From Stereum hirsutum FP-91666 SS1 (lineage: Eukaryota > Basidiomycota > Agaricomycetes > Russulales > Stereaceae), in NCBI RefSeq assembly GCF_000264905.1, contig NW_006763139.1, positions 1,714,313 to 1,778,312 on the forward strand: 64,000 nucleotides of DNA, read 5' to 3'. Made by a program: the position numbers and the translations under genes. The notes under the pieces were generated by a model, which saw nothing but the letters and a program-made list of their open reading frames with translations, ran no database searches and had not been told where the DNA came from. Shown here piece after piece: positions 11,301-21,611 of the stretch. Numbering within the stretch: position 1 is the stretch's first letter; the number at the start of each line of letters is the position of its first letter.

Positions 11301-11618
11301 AAACTTCATGAACGGTGCTCCAGTGGAAGAAGACGAAGATAATCCTGCGGTTAGGAATCCAGATGTGGACGGTGAGGACGGGGAGAGTGGGTTGAAAATA
11401 AGCAAGGTGCCGTTCGAGGAGTTGATCAAGGTGTTTCCTAATACGCATGAGGTGTGTTTCTCTTCATCTCTGAGAACGAGTCGCAGGCATGTTTGTGTTG
11501 ACGTGAGGTTTTGTGGCATTGTGGCGATTAGTCGACGGAGGTCACGATCATCAAGCAGATTGATGAGGTGAAGGCACAACTGGCACAATTGATGAAGATG
11601 GTGGGAGAGAGGCAGTAG
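8340..11618 (+). CDS. YVC1: Vacuolar calcium channel of the YVC1/TRP family
   Basis: This is a homologue of yeast Yvc1, a TRP-type cation channel that releases calcium from the vacuole. I assembled 24 exons (8340-8421 to 11532-11618) whose phases all close, giving 613 residues. The N-terminal cytosolic region has PYCLLRARQQFMLDANRNVA, ACEVLARRI and IMSTRYQHRQSDGD. Membrane segments follow, including RIVIWFVFLAVYSQA, WELVLYILSLAFAFE and NIVAFITEMLLTAAFVLRVV. The pore-helix region is LGIGFLQGLYALDAADG, then a last helix VATVIILLNVLISLFSSAYSDV. The tail is acidic with a short coiled coil. Two exons are tiny (9706-9716 and 10022-10026). The intron at 11123-11202 begins with GC (ACA/gcaagt). The start MADEIFLSDGAS is inferred from a preceding exon in phase. 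Confidence 0.92.
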
Positions 11619-11958
11619 CGCGTTGCATCTTCCAATGTATCGGTGATGTACAAGGTTGACGAATTCTTCTCGGACTGGGTTTCTACTGCTCGTGTACGGA
11701 CACAGACTATCGTCTATATCCACACTGTATGGATATTGTGCTTTACATACTCACGTTAGGTTCACGAAATTCACGTTGTCAAGTACATGTTATGCTTTTA
11801 CTATCTGGATCCACTAGTGTATCACACAGAGGCTCTTGTTGACCTGCATTGTTGTATACAAGTTGATTGTTGGTATATGAAGTACATGCAAAACAGAAAA
11901 GCGAGAAGGAAAGAAATACAATCGTCGAGAGTATAACAGTCGACCTGGAACCGTCGGT
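11619..11958. other. Convergent intergenic region
   Basis: This short gap lies between the 3' ends of YVC1 (+) and PSF2 (-). I see nothing in it beyond expected 3' untranslated sequence. Confidence 0.6.
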
Positions 11959-12803
11959 TCATGGTTCGTCCTCCCTCTCAGCGTGATTGATCTGTGTCAA
12001 CACGCCCATCGCACGGATGAAGAACGGTCGAATTTCATTGATCTCCATTGAGCACAGGTTCGGTAACTGGACAGAAAATGTGTTATAAAGCGGTTTGATC
12101 CCGGCGTTGAACGGGTGAGGAGGTACATACGCTCAGTTCGCTATGGTCGATCTTCGAGAGACCTTCTCTACTCTTGGCTTGTCGGGCCTCTCGTATGTCT
12201 TTTAGAAGTGACCGAATTTTGTCAGAGTTTGGGACGTCATCTGGTGCACTATAGGCAAAAAGGAGTGGCCAAGTGAGAATCTCGTTTGAAGCAGAAAATA
12301 TGATAGGGATAAAGAATCTTTACACGTCGAGCAGGATCTTCGCCACTTCAGCGAATCGAAACGGTAGCTGACTGAACACAGGTCGTGACGTCTCCTGTGT
12401 TAACCGCTCTTGCAGAAATTCTACAGCCACATAAGCAAGAATTAAGGTAAGCGACACAAAGTAAACCATCCATACTGGTTCTCGCAAACGTGCTTGTACG
12501 TACCAACAGATAGCCAGTCTGGAGGCACGATGTGGCACTTCTTCTTCAACTTGAGGTTCACTGCCATCCAGATCGGGATTTTTGCCTTAGTTGGCGGTCG
12601 TAGTGGTCCATAAGCGCCCTTTAGCAGACACAAGCATGAGGATCTAGTGTTGACGCATCGATACGAATAGCTAGAGAACGAACGGAGATGAACGCTGTTC
12701 GTTCCATGGCAATGAGAGGTACGATCTCAATTAGCTGCTCTGACGCGATGAGCTCTAGCTCTGTGGGCGCAACTGAGTTTCGCAGAGGGATGGGCAGGGC
12801 CAT
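11959..12803 (-). CDS. PSF2: GINS complex subunit Psf2
   Basis: Psf2 is one of the four GINS proteins; GINS joins Cdc45 and MCM to form the replicative helicase. Five minus-strand exons (12803-12684, 12618-12504, 12420-12324, 12248-12131, 12066-11959) give 185 residues, normal for the family. Diagnostic matches are LELIASEQLIEIVPL near the start, GAYGPLRPPTKAKIPIWMAV, CHIVPPDWLSVEFLQE, LPFRFAEVAKILLDVAPDDV, LLKDIREARQAKSREGL, and the end SMEINEIRPFFIRAMG. The start codon is fixed by MALPIPLRNSVAPTELEL. The gene is divergent from haspin. Confidence 0.95.
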
Positions 12804-13131
12804 GTGTTTACTGGAGTCAGAGTGCCGAAAATATTGGAGGCGTGTTTAGCAAAACGAGTACGGTTCGGTGAGAGGGGTAAGAAGAGGAAGAAAGGTGTGT
12901 GGCGCGGACTTTCAACAGCCCAAGCAATTGGCTCCGTAGAACACCATCACGTGGTTGAAACGCGGTTCGTGTTGTTCCCGATCGAGATTGGCGTTGCCTT
13001 GCTCTCGACCGACGACTGTGGCTCCCTATCCCTAGCTCGAGCACGCTTCGCCCATCATTGGCATACTCACAAACTCTGTGGACAAGGCGACAATATCTGC
13101 ACTATTTGCCGCCACCCTTCTGGTCTGCATC
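12804..13131. promoter_or_regulatory. Divergent region between PSF2 and haspin
   Basis: About 330 bases between two divergent genes for chromosome replication and mitosis; both promoters must lie here. No TATA box or binding site could be recognised with confidence. An in-frame ATG for haspin at 13078 falls inside this interval and would shorten it. Confidence 0.45.
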
Positions 13132-15960
13132 ATGCTCGGCACGAAAACCAAACAGGTCTTTTCTTATGGTCGTCGAGGCCACAGGATCGTTAACGTCTCC
13201 GAAAGAGATTCTGAGAAGCAGGATGAGAACACGTCGGCAGGATCTATCAGCTCACGGAAGAAGCTGCAACCCGTCGTTCTACTATCCAAACGTGCGAAAC
13301 CTGCCATCCGCCCAGTAGCTACACCCGCTTCCCCAGAACCCTCACCCTCACCATCACCTCCACGCAAACGGAAAGTTATCAAGAAGAGGCTTCCTTCATC
13401 CCCACTTTCATCCCCCGACTTCTCCTACAAACCGAAGCGAGTTCGGCAGATTATCGCCAAGTCCAAGGGCTCGCCCACGTCCAAACCTCTGTCGAGTTCA
13501 TCTCGAGGGTCAAACTCCCAATCCTCCTCCGCTGTCACCGCCGCCTCATTTTCTACACCGGGCTCTCGTACACCGCTCAGCTCTCAGTCTCCTAATGTCC
13601 CACGGCTTGCAGCCCCTACATTTGCTGGCAAGAAGAAGGGCAGAGTCTCCGGGAGCAAAGGCACGCCTCTCAAACAATCACTGTCTCCTTTCGTGGATGT
13701 AGACATCGTGGTCGTAGACGACGCTGGTCATCGTTTCAGCCACGAACGGAGGGTATCCAGAACGGACGTGCAGGTCAATCCTACTATCTTTACCTCGCCA
13801 CACGAAGACAGCGCGTTAAGCTCGGACAGCGACGGGGAGTATCTTCCTGCGCCAAAGAGGCCATCGAAACGATCTCGAGCAAAAATCGTCATCAGCTCGT
13901 CTGACGAGTCGGATGCGCCGGCTTCTTCCCATCGACCGCCAAAAGCAGCATCTTCCAGGACCAGTGCTCCCAAGCCTCCTTCGCGACCTGCAAAGGCCCC
14001 GCCTGCAGCACCTTCCGTCGATCCCGTAGCTCGTAACAATCTGGTTCTTAACCGTCCCGTACCTAGTGACCATTCAAAGCGCCCCGAAACAAACGGAACG
14101 GCGCCTTCAAAGCCAGTTGTCCAGGCCCCAAATGTCGTACATTCGTCTAACAAGCCTAGTATCGGCGGGCATGCCGATCAAGGCAAACTGCCACTACCTA
14201 AAGCGAAACCCTCACGATCTGCACTCGAACCAGCCCTCTATATCGACACTACTCAACGTCGCCACTCGCCCATGCCCGCACGCTCGAAGCCAAGACCGCT
14301 CACGCCTGCACGCTACAGGCATTCTGTATTTCCACGGCCACCCTCCCCGCTTTCGTCTTCCACGAGTGACGACGACTATGACCTCTCCGTCGACCTAGCC
14401 GAACTCACCCTCTCCGACACACCTCACCAGTCTGAACCCACGATTCCTCCTCCCTCGTACCTCCTGCCGCTTCTGACAGAATGTGGCCAAACCACTGCAC
14501 ACGAATTCTCCGCCTTCATCGAGTCTTTTCCGTTCGACCCGATTGTGCAGCAGAACTCTGATGCGGGCAAAGTCGCATTCCAGAAGATCGGCGAGGCGTC
14601 GTACTCTGAGGTATTCGGGATCGGAGACGTTGTCCTGAAGGTCATTCCTCTGAGTGACGAGGACATCAAGTCTGGTGGTGCTGGATTTGGTGAGGCGGAG
14701 ACGCCTGCGCCGAGCAATGCGAGGGATGTCTTGAAGGAGATGATTGTGACGAGGGCAATGGGCGAGATGTGTGATGGGTTCGTGAAGTTGTTGAGGACGT
14801 ATGTCGTTCGGGGGAAATATCCTTCACTTTTGCTCGATTTGTGGGATGGGTACCACGAGCGGAAGGGTTCAGAGAGTATCCGACCTGGTCCGTACGTTCC
14901 ATGCTCATCTTCGTCTTGATAGGTGATTGATGAAGCAATGTTTTCGTACAGATTCCTTCACGGTCTCTCAAGTTTATGCTATCATTGTGCTCCCGAACGG
15001 TGGTCCTGACCTTGAGGCGTATACTTTCTCCGCTGCGTCGAAGACAGGCTGGAGACAAGCATGCAGCCTCTTCTGGCAAGTCACACGCGCACTCGCTCAG
15101 GCCGAGAATCTGGTTTCGTTCGAGGCATGTTACCTTTCCCCCGTCTCCTACTATCTGCCATCATGAAAACTAACCACTTTCCTCTGTCTTACAGCATCGC
15201 GACCTTCATTGGGGCCAGATCCTGGTCAAGAACGCGCCCTCCAGCATACCAGCGCCCAAACGCACTACCACGAAGGGGAAACTTCCCATGGACCATCCTG
15301 CCCATGGAATCGAGGCTACCGTTATTGATCTTGGCCTGGCTCGGATGGACGCGGTGCACGAGGACGGTGAACTAGACGTGCGGTGGACACCATTCGACGA
15401 GGAGATTTTCGAAGGCGAAGGTTAGTGCTTCCTGATTCGTATCTGCGTCCTCGTCAATGACTACGAATTCGGAATATTGATCGTCTGTTGTTTCGCTAGG
15501 CGACTACCAATTCGACGTCTATCGCTACATGCGGAACCATAACAGTGGCGACTGGGAGACTTTCCAACCTCTGACCAACGTCATGGTGCGTCCATCCATC
15601 CCGTTTTGCGCTTCATGCTCAGCTTCGATCTCGATTCATACTAACATTGCTCCTCCCTTTCAGTGGCTGCACTACCTCGTCCAAAAACTCCTCCACTATA
15701 AACGTCTCCGCCAACCCACCTCCCGCAACGCCAGCATCTCAGTCTCAGCCTCTACGTCATCCGTCTACACCGAACGCGAATGCTACGACTCCCTCGTGGA
15801 GATGGAAGCCGTGCTCGCGTCGGCGGTCGAGGTCGCGAAGAAGCTGAAACCGAAAGCTAAGAAGGCGACGAGTGGGAAGAAGAAGGTGGTGGCGGGGCCG
15901 AAGAGTGCGGAGGAGGTGCTGATGTTTGGGAGGGAGAAGGGGTGGGTGAGGAAGCAGTGA
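13132..15960 (+). CDS. Haspin-like serine/threonine kinase
   Basis: Haspin phosphorylates histone H3 on Thr3 in mitosis and so recruits the chromosomal passenger complex. Five exons (13132-14887, 14952-15124, 15195-15420, 15500-15585, 15664-15960) encode 845 residues. A long Ser/Pro-rich, basic, probably disordered N-terminus precedes the kinase (about 480 onward): FQKIGEASYSEVFGIGDVVL (glycine loop and Lys), FEHRDLHWGQILVK, VIDLGLARMD, GDYQFDVYRYMR and VMWLHYLVQKLL. These are haspin-specific. The catalytic loop has Gln (about residue 651) where Asn binds metal in most kinases. I chose ATG 13132 because the longer frame from 13078 would add a hydrophobic stretch unlikely in a nuclear kinase; 13078 remains possible. 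The intron at 15125-15194 starts with GC. Confidence 0.92.
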
Positions 15961-17145
15961 GGTGAGGTCCATGTTGGCGTTGGAGAGAGGGTATTGAAGT
16001 TGGATGTGATAGTCGTTGTTTTGTTTTCTTGGTTCTGCCGTTGTGTGATTGACATTTTTATTTTGGACGAAATCTCTAGCGAGGTCTTCTTTTTCTTCTT
16101 AGTCCTCTAAATAATTCCTCGTACTTAGGGACTATGTCTCTCCATCCCGTGTCTTCTTGTTTTGTAGCCTGTCTGTCCTGTGCGTCAACAGAAACCTTTT
16201 CAATAGTGACTCTTACGTGAACCAAGATCAACACTGTATACCCTGGTCAGTGGTCATCAGCCAGCCCTCGACGGCATTCGAGCATGAAACATTTGTATTT
16301 GTAGAACTGTGAGCGACGACAACGACGAGAGAAACGATATGACACGCGAGGCGGACGTCGAATAAGTATGTATGTATCGCTACATGATAGTGCGAGTTCG
16401 ATGAACAGTTCAAGTTGATTGAGCACGATGGGGAGAAAATCACTGAGTATGTACGCATATGCGGCTGAAAGCTGGCCCTGATTATGCCCCGATGGACCCA
16501 GACACGAAAGACCGAAAAAGAAATGAGAGAAGGGAGAGGGAGGGAAGAAAGAAAGGAGACGGCATATTGAGTATGTACGTAAGGCCATGGCAGGCTAAAA
16601 AGCATAAATAAAAGAGAACACGACGAAAGAGAAGGAGAAGGGGTTTGGACTTTGGATACAACGGTTCTTGTCTTGACGGCGCTTGGTGAGAATGAAGCGC
16701 GAAGGTCGACGGACTATGATTCGAAAGAGGAAAGGGACATCGGGTGCGAGGACGGAGCGAAGCTTGAAGGGGCTCGTTCATAAATAACTGGCGGATCGGA
16801 ATTAACAAACGGAAGCGGGAAAAGGCAGAGGTCAGCCATCGGGCAGGACTCGACCGAGCAAGGAGGCAGGCGGAGAGAACACACATAGCCAGGGAGGACG
16901 AGAGGGCGGGATTCACCTCAATAATCGGTTAGTTGCGACCGGGGCGGGCTTGACGATTTCTTGTGCACGCAAAAATACAATAGCGACAGCTGAAGCGCCG
17001 TTGTACGAGTGGGCGTGCCGTGGAACAAAACGAAGAGAACGATGACAGAATGGAAAGCATAGACAGAAAGATGGGAATAGGCACTTGAGAACGATATGGG
17101 ACATAGGAACAATTCGCCCAGGACATGACAGGCAAAGGACTTCGA
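15961..17145. other. Convergent intergenic region, no supported gene
   Basis: This gap lies between the 3' ends of haspin (+) and the SQ-rich gene (-). Several open frames exist on the minus strand, but they lack family motifs and overlap one another. I read the region as 3' untranslated and spacer DNA. Confidence 0.5.
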
Positions 17146-18658
17146 CTACACTTTCTGTTTCTTGAAAGGCCTAGCGCTCGGCGACTCATTTGGGGCAGCC
17201 TTCGTGGGGGTCTTTGAATGTGCTGACTGGCGTGAGACACTGGTCGTGACTCGAGTGGGATGCGGACTGTCATGGGCGCCATTCATACGAGCGCTTGCCT
17301 TGCCTTTGGGTTTCGGGGCGGATTGAGAACGGGGACGTGTGAACCTCGTGGGCTTCGAGCTTGATGCAGAGGACGTGGCGCTCTGTGATTCGGGTATGTC
17401 ATCGGGTGAGCTAGGTCGCTTTCTTAGGAAGTAACGGGGCGGTGGGCTGGTGGGCGTGGGCGTGTTGCTTGGGGAGGACGCGGGAGAGGGTACAGTGATC
17501 GTTGTGATTGGAGTGGGTGTGTGGGCATATGAGGCCGAATTGTGCCTTGAGCGGCCGTTGGAGGTGGTAGAAAGAGAAGGAGTGGGGAATGGCGTCTTAG
17601 GGTTCTTTGGGTTGGGTGGACGTTTGGACGACGGGGAGGGTGAGCCGGATCGATAGTTAGGGCGAGGTGGCGAGAGTGAGGTGCGGTCTTCATAAGGGGA
17701 CTCTGGCTGTGAGTCGGGAGTACCATGGAAGCCAAGTTGGGAGAAGGTGACATCCACCGGGATAGGAAGTTCGGAAGTCGTGTCGAGCTGCGAGGCAGGA
17801 ACATCGCTCGTGTCTGCCACGGCCCTCTCTTGCGACCCATTTGGAGTGGCGACGTGGGAATCCGTTTGTTGTGATTGACTGTCGGCGATGAGTGGGGGCT
17901 GCGACTGGGACTGAGAGAAAGGTTGGGATTGCGATGGGCTCCGAGTCGGCTGGGAGAAAATGTCTCCGTTGAAAGCGGGTGATCTGGTCAAAGCCTGACT
18001 GCGAGAGGGTGGACTTCTGTGGCGACGAGGTGGTGTTCTCGGGCACTTCGACGATCCGGGCGACGCATTCCCATTGCCAGCGCCTCTAGAGCGCAGTGGG
18101 GTATTCACTCGCTGGCTCGATTCAGGTTGGCTCCCGAATAGCTCAGATTGGTCATGTGGCGTTGTCTTCGCCTTATCCACCCTGGCCAAGATGGCTGATG
18201 GCTGAAGGGTACCATAATCAGTGAAGACATCATCGCCATCCTCATCACTCTGGAATACTGGCGTTGCCCGGCGGAGTAGTCTGAGCCCTTCTTGTGCGTG
18301 GCGTGAAGGACGGGTAGGGGGGATAGGGGGAAGCACGCATTCATACGCAAAATCGCGGACTTTGATGTTGAATTCAGCCATGATTTCAGCCATCGGTATG
18401 GGCTCTTCTTCTGGATGTTCGGAAACGACAAGTGTATCTTCACGCTGAAGTGCTCGAGGATCATTGGAATCGGAGGATTGTAGATCCTGAGGCGAGATCA
18501 GAGGATGAGGGTGTGTCCACGATGAGTGTGATACTGGGACGTACGTGATTGATCACAGGCGTAGGTGGACACGAGTCTGATGTAGAATTGAACATCTCTG
18601 CATCCTCGTCATTCACGATGCTGAGACACGGTCTGGCTGCTGAGTCTTCCGACATCAT
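17146..18658 (-). CDS. SQ-rich, probably disordered nuclear protein of unknown function
   Basis: I do not recognise this protein. Two minus-strand exons (18658-18545 and 18486-17146) joined by a clean GT-AG intron encode 484 residues. The most ordered part is AEFNIKVRDFAYECVLPPIP (about 75-94), followed by an acidic patch SDEDGDDVFTDYG. The rest is rich in Ser, Pro and Gln with many SQ dipeptides: a dense run between about residues 215 and 250 and others such as GSQPESSQ, PDSQPES and PESQSA. This resembles an SQ/TQ cluster, the kind of region targeted by ATM/ATR-type kinases; any link to DNA damage is inference. The C-terminus RPFKKQKV could be a nuclear localisation signal. It is divergent from the PP2C gene. 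Confidence 0.72.
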
Positions 18659-19230
18659 GCAGAGTAAAAGTTTGTATGCAAATTGTTCTGGCGGAGCTCA
18701 AGGTTGTGTACAGTCGTCAACACTGTGTGATGCAAGACTTTTCAAAGAGGTTAGGATAGATACGTGAAGAGAAAGCGGGTGGGCGCACCTATATTGTGAA
18801 GAGAGATGACGGAAGAGGACAAAAGGGATGGAAGAGGGCGTGCGAAGGAGTCATGCGAGTTGAAGATGGCCTGAAGGGGAAATCACGCGTCGGTTCACGC
18901 GCGTGTCAGGACACGCTTCGCTCGCTTCCGAAGCCGGCGACGCGTCGTGTCCGTTCGAGCTCACTCTGCGTGCACACAGGCAAGTCTTCTGCACCGCCTC
19001 AGGCCGATGAACGAATATCTTACCTGTAATGCTGACTGCGTGCTGTGTTCCTACAGTTGTCTGACTATATTTGACTCAGAAACCTCAAGGCTTGGGCCCT
19101 TCCTCGCCTTACAGCTCGAAGCGCCACCTGACCCTGCTGGCAGCAGCTGTACAGGTTTGTGAGACAATGCGCCGTCTGTTGATGTATCAGGTCATTAGAC
19201 TGACTTGTGGACCAGGATCAACTTCATTTG
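18659..19230. other. Divergent intergenic region and possible 5' leader exons of the PP2C
   Basis: This holds the promoters of the SQ-rich gene (-) and the PP2C gene (+). A good donor (acag/gtttgt near 19155) and an acceptor (ccag before 19216) suggest an intron in the 5' leader of the PP2C. An upstream coding exon cannot be excluded, but none gives a convincing N-terminus. Confidence 0.45.
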
Positions 19231-21058
19231 ATGCTTAGACGCGCGTGGAAGCCTCTGGCTGCCTCAGCCGCGGGCGTCGGTACAGGAGCCTACGTCTACA
19301 CCAGATATGTGGCCACACGACCTTCCCCTCTCGAAACCTTCGACCTCACCATCCGAGAGAACTCGAACATGGTCACTCGCACCATACCCCTGATCCCGAA
19401 AGAAAACATAGACCAACGGATCAACGAATTCGCCACCCAAGAGTCGAGAGCAACCGCGGAAGGTCTGCTTTGGAAGCACACGACCGCTAAACTCGCCTCG
19501 AACGACCCTATCGAAGACGCGAATGCACAGACTATCATAGACAAGGAGGCATCTGCGCTCTCCCCCGCCGGCCAGTTGTTGTTTTTCTCTGTTATGGATG
19601 GTCATGGCGGGAAGGATACCTCTCGGCTGCTTTCCAAGGTCCTCATCCCCGCTGTGGCCCTGGAGCTTGCCACCCTTGTCCAAGATACCGCACCGAACAA
19701 ATCCTCCTGGCTAGATAGCTTGAAATCCCTCCTTGGCTCTTCCTCATCACCAAAGATCGAGCCTCGGATTCCGCTGGATGCCGACCCAAGTGCTGTTACG
19801 GAGGCCATCCAACGAGCATTCACGAACCTTGACTCCGAAATCATAAATGCCCCACTTCGGCTACTCGCCGCAAATATGGACAAGACCGCCTTCGAAAAAA
19901 AGCTCATCCCTGACCTCAGCCAACATCCCATGGCACTTCCGGCAATGTTGCCCGCGATGTCAGGTAACTACTACGGCGCCTTTATGTTTTCCTTGTGATG
20001 ATAATTGACCGCATGTTCCTTAAGGCAGCTGTGCTCTCATGGCATTGCTTGACACTGCCCGACAGGATCTCTATGTAGCATGCACAGGCGACTGTCGTGC
20101 TGTTGCAGGTTATTGGGATGAATCTGAGGACGGCACAGGCACATGGCGTGTTGAGGTGCTCAGCGAAGACCAGACTGGACGGAATCCGAATGAATTGAAG
20201 CGGTATGAGCTACTTTCCTCCACTGTATGTCTCTCATATGCTAACAGGACACACTTCCCTAGTATGCAGTCAGAGCACCCACCTGACGAAGCCGACGACG
20301 TGATCAGACGAGGTCGTGTCCTCGGCGGATTAGAACCCTCGCGAGCCTTCGGCGACGCTCGCTACAAATGGTCTCGTGAAGCCCAATACGCGTAAGGCCC
20401 CACCACCACCACCCACCTTCCCAAACCATCCTCTGACTCTGACTTTGACACCTCCCTTCCCATTCTCTCCAGCCTCGACAAAGCCTTCCTCGAAGGGAAT
20501 GGAAAAACCATGCGCCAACCCCCCTCAACATTCAAAACCCCGCCCTACGTAACCGCCCTCCCCGTCGTCACCCACCGCAAACTCTCCCTCCCCTCCTCCT
20601 CCACATCTTCCACCAACTCCAACTCCAACTCCAAATCCTCCCTCCGCTTCATCGTCCTCGCCACCGACGGCCTCTGGGACCAACTCTCCTCCTCCCAAGT
20701 CGTCCACCTCGTCGCAGGGCATCTCTCCGGACTACGCGGTCCCATCGCACACTCCGCCCTTCCGTCGCTCGTCCCGCTCGACACCGAGTCTGGCTCGCGC
20801 ACGATCGAAGGCAAAGACAAGGGCCACCGCAGCGGCACTGCAGAAAAGGAAGGCCAGTGGGCGTTCGTGGACGAGAATGTCAGTGCACATTTGATTAGGA
20901 ATGCGTTTGGGGGTGCGGATGTGGAGAGGTTGAGGAAGTTTTTGAGTATTCCGCCGGGGATATCGAGGAGGTATAGGGATGATGTTACGGTTACGGTTTT
21001 GTGGTATGAGCCCTTGGGAGAGAAGACGGGAGGTGAGACTGTCAAGACGAAGCTGTGA
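19231..21058 (+). CDS. Mitochondrial PP2C phosphatase, pyruvate dehydrogenase phosphatase-like
   Basis: This is a metal-dependent PP2C phosphatase close to PDP1/Ptc5, which reactivates the pyruvate dehydrogenase complex in the mitochondrial matrix. Four exons (19231-19963, 20025-20202, 20263-20391, 20473-21058) give 541 residues in continuous frame. The start MLRRAWKPLAASAAGVG is basic and hydrophobic, fitting a mitochondrial presequence. PP2C motifs appear in order: VMDGHGG (Asp about 123), GSCALMALL, VACTGDCRAVAG, SEDQTGRNPNE, LGGLEPSRAFGDARYKW, FIVLATDGLWD and RRYRDDVTVTVLWY. GLEPSRAFGD with YKW is typical of the PDP/Ptc5 branch. A GTG-initiated longer frame from 19207 was not used. Substrate is inferred from family. 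Confidence 0.9.
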
Positions 21059-21611
21059 TTTGTTGGTGTACTCTACTGCTGCTGCATCCACTGGCATGGA
21101 CTCTTTCGGGTTTACTCATAGTGGGTCATGTACATACATTATGCATTATCTCTCACCTCCATTGTCGGGTCCATAGATACTTCTGCATTCACGCAATCAG
21201 ACTTCACGCGTCACGCGAAGAGAAAGTAAGAAAGCCTTTGGCTATTGAATTGATTGATTGACGAAAAACGAAAAAAGAGGAAAGCACAGTCTTGCTCGAG
21301 AATTTAGAAGACCCGTGCATGTGCTACTACTACTGGCGCTACGATGAGCTATGATACATTCAGAAATTCAGAGGGATACAACTAGAGCAATAATTCTACC
21401 TACCGGCTGTCGCAACTTGAAAATGAAAATAAAAGAGAAACGCCACATCTACTTACCGCCTATCCACCGAAGCAACCCGATATCGCCACCACAGCAAACC
21501 AACACCGACACGCCATGTCCGCTCGTAAAAGAGTACTACCGTCCACAAGCACCACGCGCTAAGCAGTCGCGACCGAAAAAGTGAGAACCTCCCAACCGTG
21601 CACGAACGCAC
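21059..21611. other. Convergent intergenic region
   Basis: Spacer and 3' untranslated sequence between the PP2C (+) and the ubiquitin hydrolase (-). The stretch 21240-21440 is A-rich. I see no gene. Confidence 0.55.

Noticed and set aside
19207..19230. GTG start eight codons upstream of the PP2C
   Set aside because: GTG starts are not expected for nuclear genes; the same bases look like an intron acceptor (ccag), and ATG 19231 gives a good mitochondrial presequence.
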